A DNA stretch of 64,000 nt from the NCBI GenBank assembly GCA_040755535.1, contig JBFMAV010000013.1, positions 1 to 64,000 of the forward strand, given 5' to 3'. The stretch comes from Aquabacter sp040755535 (GTDB taxonomy: Bacteria > Pseudomonadota > Alphaproteobacteria > Rhizobiales > Xanthobacteraceae). Of this stretch, positions 44,169 to 51,992 are shown piece after piece. Under the pieces are notes generated by a model. It was not told the origin of the DNA. It was given only the letters and a program-made list of their open reading frames with translations, and searched no databases. Positions within the stretch are counted from its first letter, which is position 1; the number at the start of each line of letters is the position of its first letter. Position numbers and translations under genes: made by a program.

Positions 44169-44858
44169 ATGTCGAACACCCCTCTCATGCCGAAGGCGAC
44201 CGCCGTGTGGCTGGTCGAGAACACGGCGCTCACGTTCGAGCAGATCGGAGACTTCTGCAAACTGCACGCCCTGGAAGTGAAGGGCATCGCCGACGGCGAA
44301 GTGGCCCAGGGCATCAAGGGTCTCGATCCCATCTCCACCGGCCAGCTCTCGCGCGACGAAATCTCGCTCGCCGAGAAGGATCAGAACCGGCGCCTGAAGC
44401 TGCTGGAATCCAAGGTGCGCCTGCCGGAGAAGAAGACCCGCAAGGGCCCGCGCTATACCCCGGTGTCGCGCCGCCACGACCGGCCGAACGCGATCCTCTG
44501 GCTGACGCGCAACCATCCCGAGCTGAAGGATGCGCAGATCATCCGCCTGGTTGGCACCACCAAGACCACCATCCAGGCGATCCGCGAGCGCACCCATTGG
44601 AATTCGGCGCAGCTCCAGCCCATGGACCCGGTGACGCTCGGCCTGTGCAGCCAGATCGACCTCGACATCGAAGTGCAGCGCGCGGCCAAGGATCGTCCCG
44701 CAGGCGCCGTCGAGGAGAAGGGCGCGACCCTGCTGCCGGCGGACGTCACCACCCGCCATCACGACGAGCCCCCGGCGCGGCGCGAGTCGCTGGACCTTGA
44801 GACCGTGTTCGCCAAGCTCGGCGGCGCGCGCAAGGGCGAGAACGAAGACGAGGAATGA
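44169..44858 (+). CDS. trcR: Cell-cycle transcriptional regulator TrcR (DUF1013)
   Basis: A 229-residue alphaproteobacterial regulator. It has the family start MPKATAVWLVENTALTFEQI, LHALEVKGIADGEVAQGIKG and the helix-turn-helix-like IIRLVGTTKTTIQAIRERTH. TrcR homologues influence CtrA/cell-cycle transcription in relatives. A C-terminal acidic tail (GENEDEE) follows. The 275 bp before it, up to ispH, hold no gene that I can see. Confidence 0.9.
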   Translation: MSNTPLMPKATAVWLVENTALTFEQIGDFCKLHALEVKGIADGEVAQGIKGLDPISTGQLSRDEISLAEKDQNRRLKLLESKVRLPEKKTRKGPRYTPVSRRHDRPNAILWLTRNHPELKDAQIIRLVGTTKTTIQAIRERTHWNSAQLQPMDPVTLGLCSQIDLDIEVQRAAKDRPAGAVEEKGATLLPADVTTRHHDEPPARRESLDLETVFAKLGGARKGENEDEE

Positions 44859-44905
44859 GCCCCGCTCCCCGGTCGCGGTCACAGGCAATCGGGACGTCAG
44901 GACAA

Positions 44906-44941
44906 AAAAGAGGCCCCTGCGGATGCGCAGGGGCCTCTTTT
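44906..44941. terminator. Strong bidirectional terminator
   Basis: A perfect 16-bp stem (AAAAGAGGCCCCTGCG / CGCAGGGGCCTCTTTT, 4-base loop) between trcR and the convergent usp gene. The arm ends form T tracts in both directions. Confidence 0.93.
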
Positions 44942-44958
44942 GTTTCTGGGTGCGCCGG

Positions 44959-45789
44959 TCAGTGCGCCATGAGCACCGGCACGGTCATCGCCGAGAGGAT
45001 TTCGCGGGTCACGCCGCCCATCACCAGCTCGCGCAGGCGCGAATGGCCATAGCCGCCCATCACCACGAGATCCGCGCCCTGGTCCGACACCTCGTTCAAG
45101 ATGGTCTGGGCGATGCTGGGTTCGCCATTGCCCACATGAAGCGTGCGTGTGGTGGCCGACAGGCCGTGGCGCGCGAGGTGGCGCAGCACCTCGTCGCAGT
45201 TCGCGGCCTCATCGCTGGCGCGCACCACGCGCAGCACTTCCACCTGCGCGGCGCGGTGCAGAAGCGGCAGGCCCTCGGCGAGCGCACGCGCGGCGGCGCG
45301 GCTGCCGTCCCAGGCGACGACCGCGCGCCCGCAGCCATACCCCTCGCGCTGGACATAGGGCACGACCAGAACCGAGCGGCCGGATTCCAGCAGAACCGTC
45401 TCGGCGATCACCTCTTCCGGCCCCGGCCGGTCCGGGTCCGGCTGGGCGACCACGGTGAGGTCGAAGACGCGGGACATTTCCGCAAGGCTGCTGGCGGCGA
45501 TGCCCAGCGAGCCGTTGAGGGTGCGCACCTCGTGCGTCACCCCCGCGGCAGCGGCATGGGCCGCGAAGGACTCTCCGGCCGCGATGGCGGCGGCGGTGTT
45601 TTCCTGCATCTGGGTTTCGAGGAAATCAGTGGGAAGCGCGCCCATATAGAAGGGCGGCACGTCAATCTCGTATGTGACGGCAAGGCCCGTCAGATGGGCC
45701 GAGAATTTCGCCGCCAAACTGGTGGCGAAGGCTGCGGCGCGATCGGTGTCCGTGCCCTGGCTGAGATTGACGAGAATATCGCGGATCAT
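44959..45789 (-). CDS. Tandem-domain universal stress protein (UspA family)
   Basis: A 276-residue protein with two Usp domains. The N-terminal one begins MIRDILVNLSQGTDTDR and lacks a clear nucleotide motif. The C-terminal one (from about 155, AVVAWDGSRAAARAL) has the ATP-binding G-x2-G-x9-G pattern in GGYGHSRLRELVMGGVTR. The start gives a standard Usp N-terminus. Its upstream region holds unusual hairpins, described separately. Confidence 0.9.
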   Translation of the reverse strand: MIRDILVNLSQGTDTDRAAAFATSLAAKFSAHLTGLAVTYEIDVPPFYMGALPTDFLETQMQENTAAAIAAGESFAAHAAAAGVTHEVRTLNGSLGIAASSLAEMSRVFDLTVVAQPDPDRPGPEEVIAETVLLESGRSVLVVPYVQREGYGCGRAVVAWDGSRAAARALAEGLPLLHRAAQVEVLRVVRASDEAANCDEVLRHLARHGLSATTRTLHVGNGEPSIAQTILNEVSDQGADLVVMGGYGHSRLRELVMGGVTREILSAMTVPVLMAH

Positions 45790-45887
45790 AACGATGGCCT
45801 CCCCGTGCCGCAAATCGGCGACACCTTAGCCTAAAGTGCACGCGGCGCGGCAGTCTTGATCCGCCGCAAAGCCGCCGTGGAGGCCGC

Positions 45888-46060
45888 ATAAAGAAAACGC
45901 GGCCGCCCGGGGGAAAGGCGGCCGCGTCGCATGGAACGATCAAAGGGGGGGGGGATTTCGATCGCTCCGATGACATAACGACCGCCCCGAACCTGGGTTC
46001 CAGAAAAATGAAAAAAAATTCGCGCCCCTCGTTTCGTGTCCCGAAGGGGGATAAACCCAC
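45888..46060 (-). ncRNA. Candidate small RNA or structured leader with a C10 loop
   Basis: No gene lies in the 304 bp between the divergent usp and glycosyltransferase genes, but the minus strand has ordered structure. First a 7-bp stem (46025-46049) followed by eight Ts; then an 8-bp stem with one bulge (45937-45944 with 45956-45964) whose loop is ten Cs plus a T; then a perfect 11-bp stem ACGCGGCCGCC / GGCGGCCGCGT (45897-45927) followed by TTTTCTTTAT. The last is a good intrinsic terminator 100 bases before the usp start. Ends are estimates. No promoter recognised. Confidence 0.35.
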
Positions 46061-46093
46061 GCCGGGTTCCACATTCAGCCTGGGTGGGCGGCA

Positions 46094-47077
46094 GTGACAC
46101 CGGACCTCAGCATTGTCGTGCCGCTCTATAATGAGGCGGCGGGCATCGACGCATTCCATCGCCGCCTGTCGGCCTGTGCGAAGCGGGCGGCTCAGGCCCG
46201 GGGCCTGCGCGTCGAGATCGTCTATGTGGACGATGGCAGCCGCGATGAGACGGCGGCGCGCGCATCGGAGCTTCAGCCGCTGGGCACCGACGTCCAGGTG
46301 GTGGCCCTGTCCCGCAATTTCGGGAAGGAAGCGGCGCTCATGGCGGGCCTCGACCATGCGCGGGGCGATGCGCTCCTGTTCATGGACGGCGACGGCCAGC
46401 ATCCCCCGGAGATGATCGACACCTTCCTCGGTCTCTGGAAGGACGAGGGCGTGGATGTGGCCTATGCCGTGAAGGCGGATCGCTCGGAAGAGCCGGCCGC
46501 GCGGCGGCTGTTCGTCAAAAGCTTCTACCGGCTGCTCAATTTCGGCGCCCCCACGCGCATTCCCGAGGATGCGGCGGACTTTCGCCTGATGTCGCCGCGC
46601 GCGGCGGCGGCGCTGCGGCGCCTGCCGGAGCGCAACCGCTTCTTCAAGGGCCTGTCCATCTGGGTGGGCTTCCGCCAGCGCGCGGTGCCCTACCGGCCCG
46701 AGGCGCGCGCCCATGGCACCAGCAGCTGGAGCTTCTGGCGCCTGCTCGGCCTCTCCATGGAGGGGCTGACCTCCTTTTCGCCCGCGCCGCTGCGCCTCGC
46801 CGCCCTGGTGGGCGTGCTGATCGCGGGGGCCGCGCTCCTCTACGGCTTCTGGATCATCGTTGAGCGTCTGGTCTGGGGCATTCCGCTGCCGGGCTATCCC
46901 TCGGTCGTGGTGGGCGTGATGGGGATCGGCGGCATACAGCTGCTCGTTATGGGTGTGATGGGCGAATATCTCGCTCGCGTCCTGTCCGAGATCAAGGGAC
47001 GGCCGGTTTATCTGGTGGCGAGCCATGCGCTGCATCCCGCCGAGGGCGATCTCCAGTCCCACCCGCCGCACGCGTGA
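46094..47077 (+). CDS. Family 2 polyprenyl-phosphate glycosyltransferase (ArnC/GtrB/FlmF type)
   Basis: A 327-residue membrane glycosyltransferase. The GT2 domain shows LSIVVPLYNEAAGID, VYVDDGSRDETA, SRNFGKEAALMAGLDHARGD and the metal motif FMDGDGQHPPE. Two C-terminal helices (about 235-265 and 270-300) match DPM1/ArnC/GtrB enzymes, which move a sugar to undecaprenyl phosphate. GTG start. The deacetylase gene follows after 7 bases. Confidence 0.88.
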   Translation: MTPDLSIVVPLYNEAAGIDAFHRRLSACAKRAAQARGLRVEIVYVDDGSRDETAARASELQPLGTDVQVVALSRNFGKEAALMAGLDHARGDALLFMDGDGQHPPEMIDTFLGLWKDEGVDVAYAVKADRSEEPAARRLFVKSFYRLLNFGAPTRIPEDAADFRLMSPRAAAALRRLPERNRFFKGLSIWVGFRQRAVPYRPEARAHGTSSWSFWRLLGLSMEGLTSFSPAPLRLAALVGVLIAGAALLYGFWIIVERLVWGIPLPGYPSVVVGVMGIGGIQLLVMGVMGEYLARVLSEIKGRPVYLVASHALHPAEGDLQSHPPHA

Positions 47078-47084
47078 GGGCAGA

Positions 47085-47900
47085 ATGAGTCGGCGGATCA
47101 TCCTCTGCGCAGACGATTACGGCTTGTCGCCCGGCGTCAGCCTCGCGATCCGCGATCTCATCGCGCGGCGCAGGATCAATGCGACCTCGGTCATGATGCT
47201 GTTTCCCGACCGGGTGGAAGAGGCCGGCCGTCTGGATATTGTGGCGCAGGACACGGGTGTCAGCATCGGCCTCCATGTCACGCTCACCGGCGGCTTCGCG
47301 CCGCTCGCAGCCGCCCCGCTCGGAGGGGAGAGGCTGCCCTCGCTCGGGCAGCTTCTCGCCGCTGCGATGCTGCGCGGGATCGATACGCGCGCCATCGCCG
47401 CTGAAGTGACGGCGCAGTTCCAGGCGTTCGAAGCGGCCTATGGCCGTGCTCCCGACCATGTGGACGGGCACCAGCATGCCCATGTGCTGCCCATGGTGCG
47501 CGCGGTGGTTCTGGACATCGCCGCCCAGCGTGCCCCCGGCGCGCTGCTGCGCGACTGTACCCAGGCGCCCCGGGCGCGTCTTGGTCTGGATCTCAAGGGC
47601 CGCCTGATTTCCCGGCTCTCGGCGGGCCTCGCGTCGCAGGCAGGTGCGCGGGGATTGCGGGTCAATCGCGGCTTTGCCGGCGCCTATGATTTTTCCCCCG
47701 GGACGGATTTCGCCGCGCTCCTGGCGCATTGCGCCGGCGGTCTCGACGATGGCGGCCTGATGATGGTCCATCCCGGCCATGTGGACGAGATTCTGCGCGG
47801 ACGCGATCGCGTCCATGAGGCGCGGGAGATGGAATATGGCGTGCTGGCCGGCGCCGATGCTCCCGCCCTGCTGGCGAAGGCCGGCGTCACGCTGGCCTGA
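47085..47900 (+). CDS. YdjC/ChbG/HpnK-family carbohydrate deacetylase
   Basis: A 271-residue deacetylase fold. The metal and catalytic residues are visible in CADDYGLSPGV (Asp-Asp), VDGHQHAHVLP (histidines) and MMVHPGHVDE. Relatives remove acetyl groups from chitooligosaccharides (ChbG), hopanoid GlcNAc (HpnK) or undecaprenyl-phosphate GalNAc (NaxD). Being coupled to a polyprenyl-sugar transferase favours a lipid-linked sugar as substrate. No hopanoid genes are in the window. Confidence 0.88.
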   Translation: MSRRIILCADDYGLSPGVSLAIRDLIARRRINATSVMMLFPDRVEEAGRLDIVAQDTGVSIGLHVTLTGGFAPLAAAPLGGERLPSLGQLLAAAMLRGIDTRAIAAEVTAQFQAFEAAYGRAPDHVDGHQHAHVLPMVRAVVLDIAAQRAPGALLRDCTQAPRARLGLDLKGRLISRLSAGLASQAGARGLRVNRGFAGAYDFSPGTDFAALLAHCAGGLDDGGLMMVHPGHVDEILRGRDRVHEAREMEYGVLAGADAPALLAKAGVTLA

Positions 47901-48001
47901 TCGCCGCTTGACCCGGCCCCGGATTTGCATGGGAGCCCAGACGTTTCGCAATGGGAGCATCGCGGGAGCCCCTCGGCTCCATCGGCGTGGAAAGAGTGGG
48001 C

Positions 48002-48469
48002 ATGAAGGGGCGAACGGTTCTGCTGTGGGGCTGGCGCGGGCTCGGTGCGGCGCTGGCGGTGGGAGGTCTTGAGGCCGCGGCGGCGCTGGGAGAAACCCCC
48101 GTCTCCCTTATTCCCTTCGTGACCTCCATTGCCGTGGTGATGGGCATGCCGGAGGCGGATCCGGCCCAACCGCGCGCGCTCGTGGGCGGCCATCTGGTGG
48201 CGAGCCTCGTGGGATTTGCCATGCTGAGCCTGTTCGGTTCCTCGTCTGTTTGCGCGGCCCTGGCGGTCGGCATGTCCCTGGTCGCCATGCGCCTCACCGG
48301 CACGATGCATCCGCCGGCCGGGATCGATCCGCTGCTCATCGTGGCCGAAGGGCCGTCGCCCCTGTTCATCCTGGTGCCGGTGGCGACCGGTTCGGCCATT
48401 TTGTGCGTCTTCGCGCTCCTGTGGCACCGGCTCATGTCCGATGCGCCCTGGCCGAAGCGGTGGATCTAG
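48002..48469 (+). CDS. HPP-family membrane protein
   Basis: A 155-residue protein with four hydrophobic helices and the family signature TGTMHPPAGIDPLL near residue 100. HPP proteins have been linked to nitrite transport in plants and cyanobacteria. A role here is unknown. The ATG chosen follows 17 codons in frame that lie in non-coding-like sequence. Confidence 0.87.
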   Translation: MKGRTVLLWGWRGLGAALAVGGLEAAAALGETPVSLIPFVTSIAVVMGMPEADPAQPRALVGGHLVASLVGFAMLSLFGSSSVCAALAVGMSLVAMRLTGTMHPPAGIDPLLIVAEGPSPLFILVPVATGSAILCVFALLWHRLMSDAPWPKRWI

Positions 48470-48505
48470 ATCGATGCGATCCGTGCGCCCTGAAGCTGGG
48501 GGCGC

Positions 48506-49888
48506 TCAGGTCTTGTCGGGACCGACCCGCTCGCGCTGGTCCCAGCCGCCGATCTCGTCCTCTTGCGCCGGGGGCGGCGGGGTCTGGCCGGCCAAGCGCA
48601 GCGTGCGCTCCAGCAGCACCTCATAGATGGGCTTTCCGCCCAGCGCCTCGGCCACGAGATGGGAGAAGACGCAGGTGAGGATGACGGGCACCAAAAGCGT
48701 GTAGGCGCCGGTCAGTTCCACCACCAGAACCATGCCCACCAAGGGCGCGCGCACGGTGGAGGAGAACAGCCCGCCCATCCCCGCAATGGCGAGCGCGGCG
48801 ATGCCGCCCGCCGGCAGCGCCACGAGCGTTTCGAGCGTCGTGCCGTAGAGCACGCCCACGGCGGTCGCGAGCGCGAGGATGGGCGCGAAGATGCCGCCCG
48901 GAACGCCGGTGGAATAGCTCGCCATGGTCATGAGGAAGCGGATCAGCACAATGCCGGCGAGCACCAGCAGGGGAAGGTTCTCGTGGGCCAGTGTGACGGC
49001 CAGCTTCTCGCCCCCGAGCGTCGCCTCGGGGCGCAGGACCAGCAGCACGCCGATGGCAAGCCCGACCAGCGCGGGCAGCACATAAAAGGAAGTGCGCAGG
49101 CCGAGCGTGCGCGCGGCATCGAGCGACCAGATGAGGGTGCGGTTGAACACCACGCCAACAAGGCCCAGCACCACGCCGAGGCCGATAAAGGCCGGCAGCA
49201 TGACGAGCGGCATGTCGGGCACCAGGATTCGCATGTCCGGCCCGACGCCGGCGATGCTTTCCGTGACGATGGCGCTGGTGACCGAGGCGAAGATGACCGC
49301 GCTATAAGTGCGCAAGCCATAGGGGAATTGCCGGCGCGTCTCCTCGATGACGAACAGGATGGCGGCGAGCGGGGCGTTGAAGGCGGCGGCAAGGCCCGCC
49401 GCGCCACCCGCCGCGAGCAGGCCGCGCAGGTCGCGGGTGGACAAGCCGAGCCATTCGCCCGCCGCCTGCGCCACCGAGGCGCCCATATGGATGGTCGGCC
49501 CCTCGCGGCCCACCACGAGGCCCGAACCGAGCGAGAGAAGGCCACCGAAGAATTTCACCGGCAGGACCCGGCGCCAGCGCACCGGGCGCAGTCCTTCCAG
49601 CGCGCCCTCGATTTCCTGCACGCCGGACCCGCCCGCCTCGGGGGCGAAGGTGCGCACCAGCCAGACAGCGGCGGTGACCATGGCGGCGGCGATCACGCCC
49701 ATCAGGATAAGGCGGGGCAGGGCGGGAAGGTCGGACCCCGCGAACAGGCCCGGCCAGCCCGAAATGGCGTCGGTGGACAGATGGAAGATGGTGCCGATGC
49801 AGCCCACCACCGCGCCGACCGCAATGGAGATGGCATAATAGCCGGCATCGGAAACCCCGCCCGGCTTCTTCCCGTCCGCTCCGCTCAC
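48506..49888 (-). CDS. ClC-family chloride/proton exchanger
   Basis: Inner-membrane antiporter of about 460 residues. The three ion-path motifs are visible: GGSGVQEIEGAL, SLGSGLVVGREGPTIHMG with the gating Glu, and STGVPGGIFAPILAL. The internal proton-transfer Glu fits ILFVIEETRR, and the conserved Tyr is in GKPIYEVLLER. No CBS domains. The start is uncertain (GTG preferred, 29 codons longer with an upstream ATG). Confidence 0.92.
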   Translation of the reverse strand: MSGADGKKPGGVSDAGYYAISIAVGAVVGCIGTIFHLSTDAISGWPGLFAGSDLPALPRLILMGVIAAAMVTAAVWLVRTFAPEAGGSGVQEIEGALEGLRPVRWRRVLPVKFFGGLLSLGSGLVVGREGPTIHMGASVAQAAGEWLGLSTRDLRGLLAAGGAAGLAAAFNAPLAAILFVIEETRRQFPYGLRTYSAVIFASVTSAIVTESIAGVGPDMRILVPDMPLVMLPAFIGLGVVLGLVGVVFNRTLIWSLDAARTLGLRTSFYVLPALVGLAIGVLLVLRPEATLGGEKLAVTLAHENLPLLVLAGIVLIRFLMTMASYSTGVPGGIFAPILALATAVGVLYGTTLETLVALPAGGIAALAIAGMGGLFSSTVRAPLVGMVLVVELTGAYTLLVPVILTCVFSHLVAEALGGKPIYEVLLERTLRLAGQTPPPPAQEDEIGGWDQRERVGPDKT

Positions 49889-50087
49889 GCGCCCACTCCC
49901 CTGCCGTCCGGCCGCGCCCGAGCGGGGCGACCCGACAGGTTTAGAACAGGCGTCGAGGCCCTTGCAACGCAACAAAAGCGGTCGGTTTGCACCGGGGCGA
50001 TCTTCCAGGCCGGGCCGGTTGCGCCCGGGAACGGCTTCGATGCAGCAGGAAGCGCATCAATGCGCGCATTCCCCTTCGCCTCGGCCC

Positions 50088-51830
50088 TTACACCGCCACC
50101 AGGGCAGGAGGCGCGGGAGGTCCCAGATGACGCGGCGGCGCCTCGCCTTCGATCTCCACTTGGCGATCATGCAGGTCGCGCAGCGTCGCGCGATGGCCGA
50201 TGGAAAGCACTGCCGTATCCGGCAAATGGGTGGCGAGAAGCTGATAGAGGGCGGCTTCGCCCGCTTCGTCGAGCGCGGAAGTGGCCTCGTCCAGCAGCAG
50301 CACCTGCGGACGCGTGAGCAGCGCGCGGGCAAATGACAAACGCTGTTGTTCGCCCACCGACAGCACATCCGGCCAGAGCGCGCTCTCCTGGAGGCGCGGC
50401 GCGAGGCCTGCCAGCCCGACCGCCGTGAGGACACGGGCCAGGTCCGCGTCCGAATGGGTGCCGGGCGCATCGGGATAGCTCAACGCGGCGTCGAGACGCC
50501 CGACCGGCACGTAAGGCCGCTGGGGCAGGATCAGGACCGGAGCGTCGCCGCAAATGGCAACGTCGCCCTCGGCGAAGGGCCAGATGCCGGCGATGGCCCG
50601 GAACAAGGTGCTCTTGCCCGAGCCTGAAGGCCCCATGATCAGAACCTTTTCCCCCTTTGCCAGCGAGAGGTGGTCCACGCCCAGCAGGGCCTGCCCGTCG
50701 GGCAGGCGGATCTGGACTTGGGCAAGGCCGAGCGGCTCGATCCCGGCGCGCGTCCGCACGATGGCCGGCGCTGCCGCGCCATCCTTGGCCGCCTGCATCG
50801 CCCGCTCAAAGCCGGTCAGGCGATTCACGACCGCGGTCCATGCCGCGAGGTCCGAATAGGAGGTGATGAAGAAGGAGAAGGAGGTCTGGACGGAGGAGAA
50901 GGCGCTCGCCGTCTGCATCAGGGGGCCGAGCAGGATGGCGCCGGAGAAATAGGCGGGAGAGACCACCACATAGGGGAAAATGGTGGAGATCTGATCGTAG
51001 CCGGCCGTGAACCAGGTGAGCCGCTTCTGAAGCCGCATGAGGTCGAAGAAATTGCTCCAGATGCGCGCGAACCGGCCGTCGAGCCGGCGTTCCTCCTGCG
51101 GCGCGCCGCGCAGCAGCGCCACCTGCTCGCTGTTTTCGCGCACGCGCACCAGATCCACGCGAAAGTCCGCCTCATAGCGTTGCTGATCGAAATTCAGGCC
51201 CACCAGACGCTTGCCGATGACATGGGCGACATAGGTGCCAAACGCCGCATAGATCAGAGCCGCCCAGAACAGATAGCCGGGAATGACGATGTCGGTGCCG
51301 AACAGCGTCAGGTCATAGGCGCCCGACAGGCCCCACAGGATGACGCTGAAGGAGATGAGGGATACCACCGTTCCCAAAAGTCCGACGCCGATGGAAATGG
51401 TCTGGCTCACGAACAGGCGCACATCGTCGGCGATGCGCTGGTCCGGATTGTCCGCCTGGTCGCCCTGAAGGCGCAGGCGGTAGAAGGTCTCGTCCTCCAG
51501 CCAGTGGGACAGGTAGCGTCGCGTGAGCCAGCGCCGCCAGCGGATGATGAGCCATTGCTTCAGATAGATCTGGTAGACCGCCACGATGATGGCGCCGGCC
51601 GCGATCCCGCAGAAGATCAGAAGCTGGTATTTGAACTCCGCATAGTCCTTTTCCTGGATCGCATTGTAGAAGGCGCTGTTCCATTCATTCAGCAGCACCG
51701 TGGCATAGACCCAGGCCAGTTCGAGCGCGATGACCGCGCCCAGGAGGCCGAGGGCGATCCAGCGTTCCTCGCTCTTGAAATAGGGAAGGGCCAGGCGGCG
51801 GATATCTGCGAGAAACTTCAGGGCACGCAT
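50088..51830 (-). CDS. BacA/SbmA-related ABC transporter (ABCD/BclA/YddA type)
   Basis: A 580-residue fused permease-ATPase. The N-terminal 330 residues are an ABC_membrane_2/SbmA-type domain with six helices (RWIALGLLGAVIALELAWVY onwards, and RWLTRRYLSHWLEDETFYRL). The C-terminal ATPase has Walker A GPSGSGKST, the signature LSVGEQQRLSFA and Walker B VLLLDEATSALD. Relatives import peptide-like molecules or affect very-long-chain lipid A. The VLCFA cluster in this window makes the second role relevant. Confidence 0.9.
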   Translation of the reverse strand: MRALKFLADIRRLALPYFKSEERWIALGLLGAVIALELAWVYATVLLNEWNSAFYNAIQEKDYAEFKYQLLIFCGIAAGAIIVAVYQIYLKQWLIIRWRRWLTRRYLSHWLEDETFYRLRLQGDQADNPDQRIADDVRLFVSQTISIGVGLLGTVVSLISFSVILWGLSGAYDLTLFGTDIVIPGYLFWAALIYAAFGTYVAHVIGKRLVGLNFDQQRYEADFRVDLVRVRENSEQVALLRGAPQEERRLDGRFARIWSNFFDLMRLQKRLTWFTAGYDQISTIFPYVVVSPAYFSGAILLGPLMQTASAFSSVQTSFSFFITSYSDLAAWTAVVNRLTGFERAMQAAKDGAAAPAIVRTRAGIEPLGLAQVQIRLPDGQALLGVDHLSLAKGEKVLIMGPSGSGKSTLFRAIAGIWPFAEGDVAICGDAPVLILPQRPYVPVGRLDAALSYPDAPGTHSDADLARVLTAVGLAGLAPRLQESALWPDVLSVGEQQRLSFARALLTRPQVLLLDEATSALDEAGEAALYQLLATHLPDTAVLSIGHRATLRDLHDRQVEIEGEAPPRHLGPPAPPALVAV

Positions 51831-51939
51831 GCTGTGGGACGCTCCGATGCGATCGGCAGCATATGGCGCCGCGATGTGGAGGGATCATGGCCACCACATT
51901 ACCTCTTTGTCAGGTGCAAACCCCGACGCGGAAACGAAA

Positions 51940-51969
51940 CACGCCGGCCGGGAGATGCCGACCGGCGTG
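51940..51969 (-). terminator. Hairpin after the chemoreceptor gene
   Basis: A 12-bp stem with one mismatch, CACGCCGGCCGG / CCGACCGGCGTG, 24 bases after the chemoreceptor stop on the minus strand. The T tract is weak (GTTTCGTTTCC), so a moderate terminator. Confidence 0.55.
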
Positions 51970-51992
51970 CGGAGGCCTTGGAGGACTAAGGG

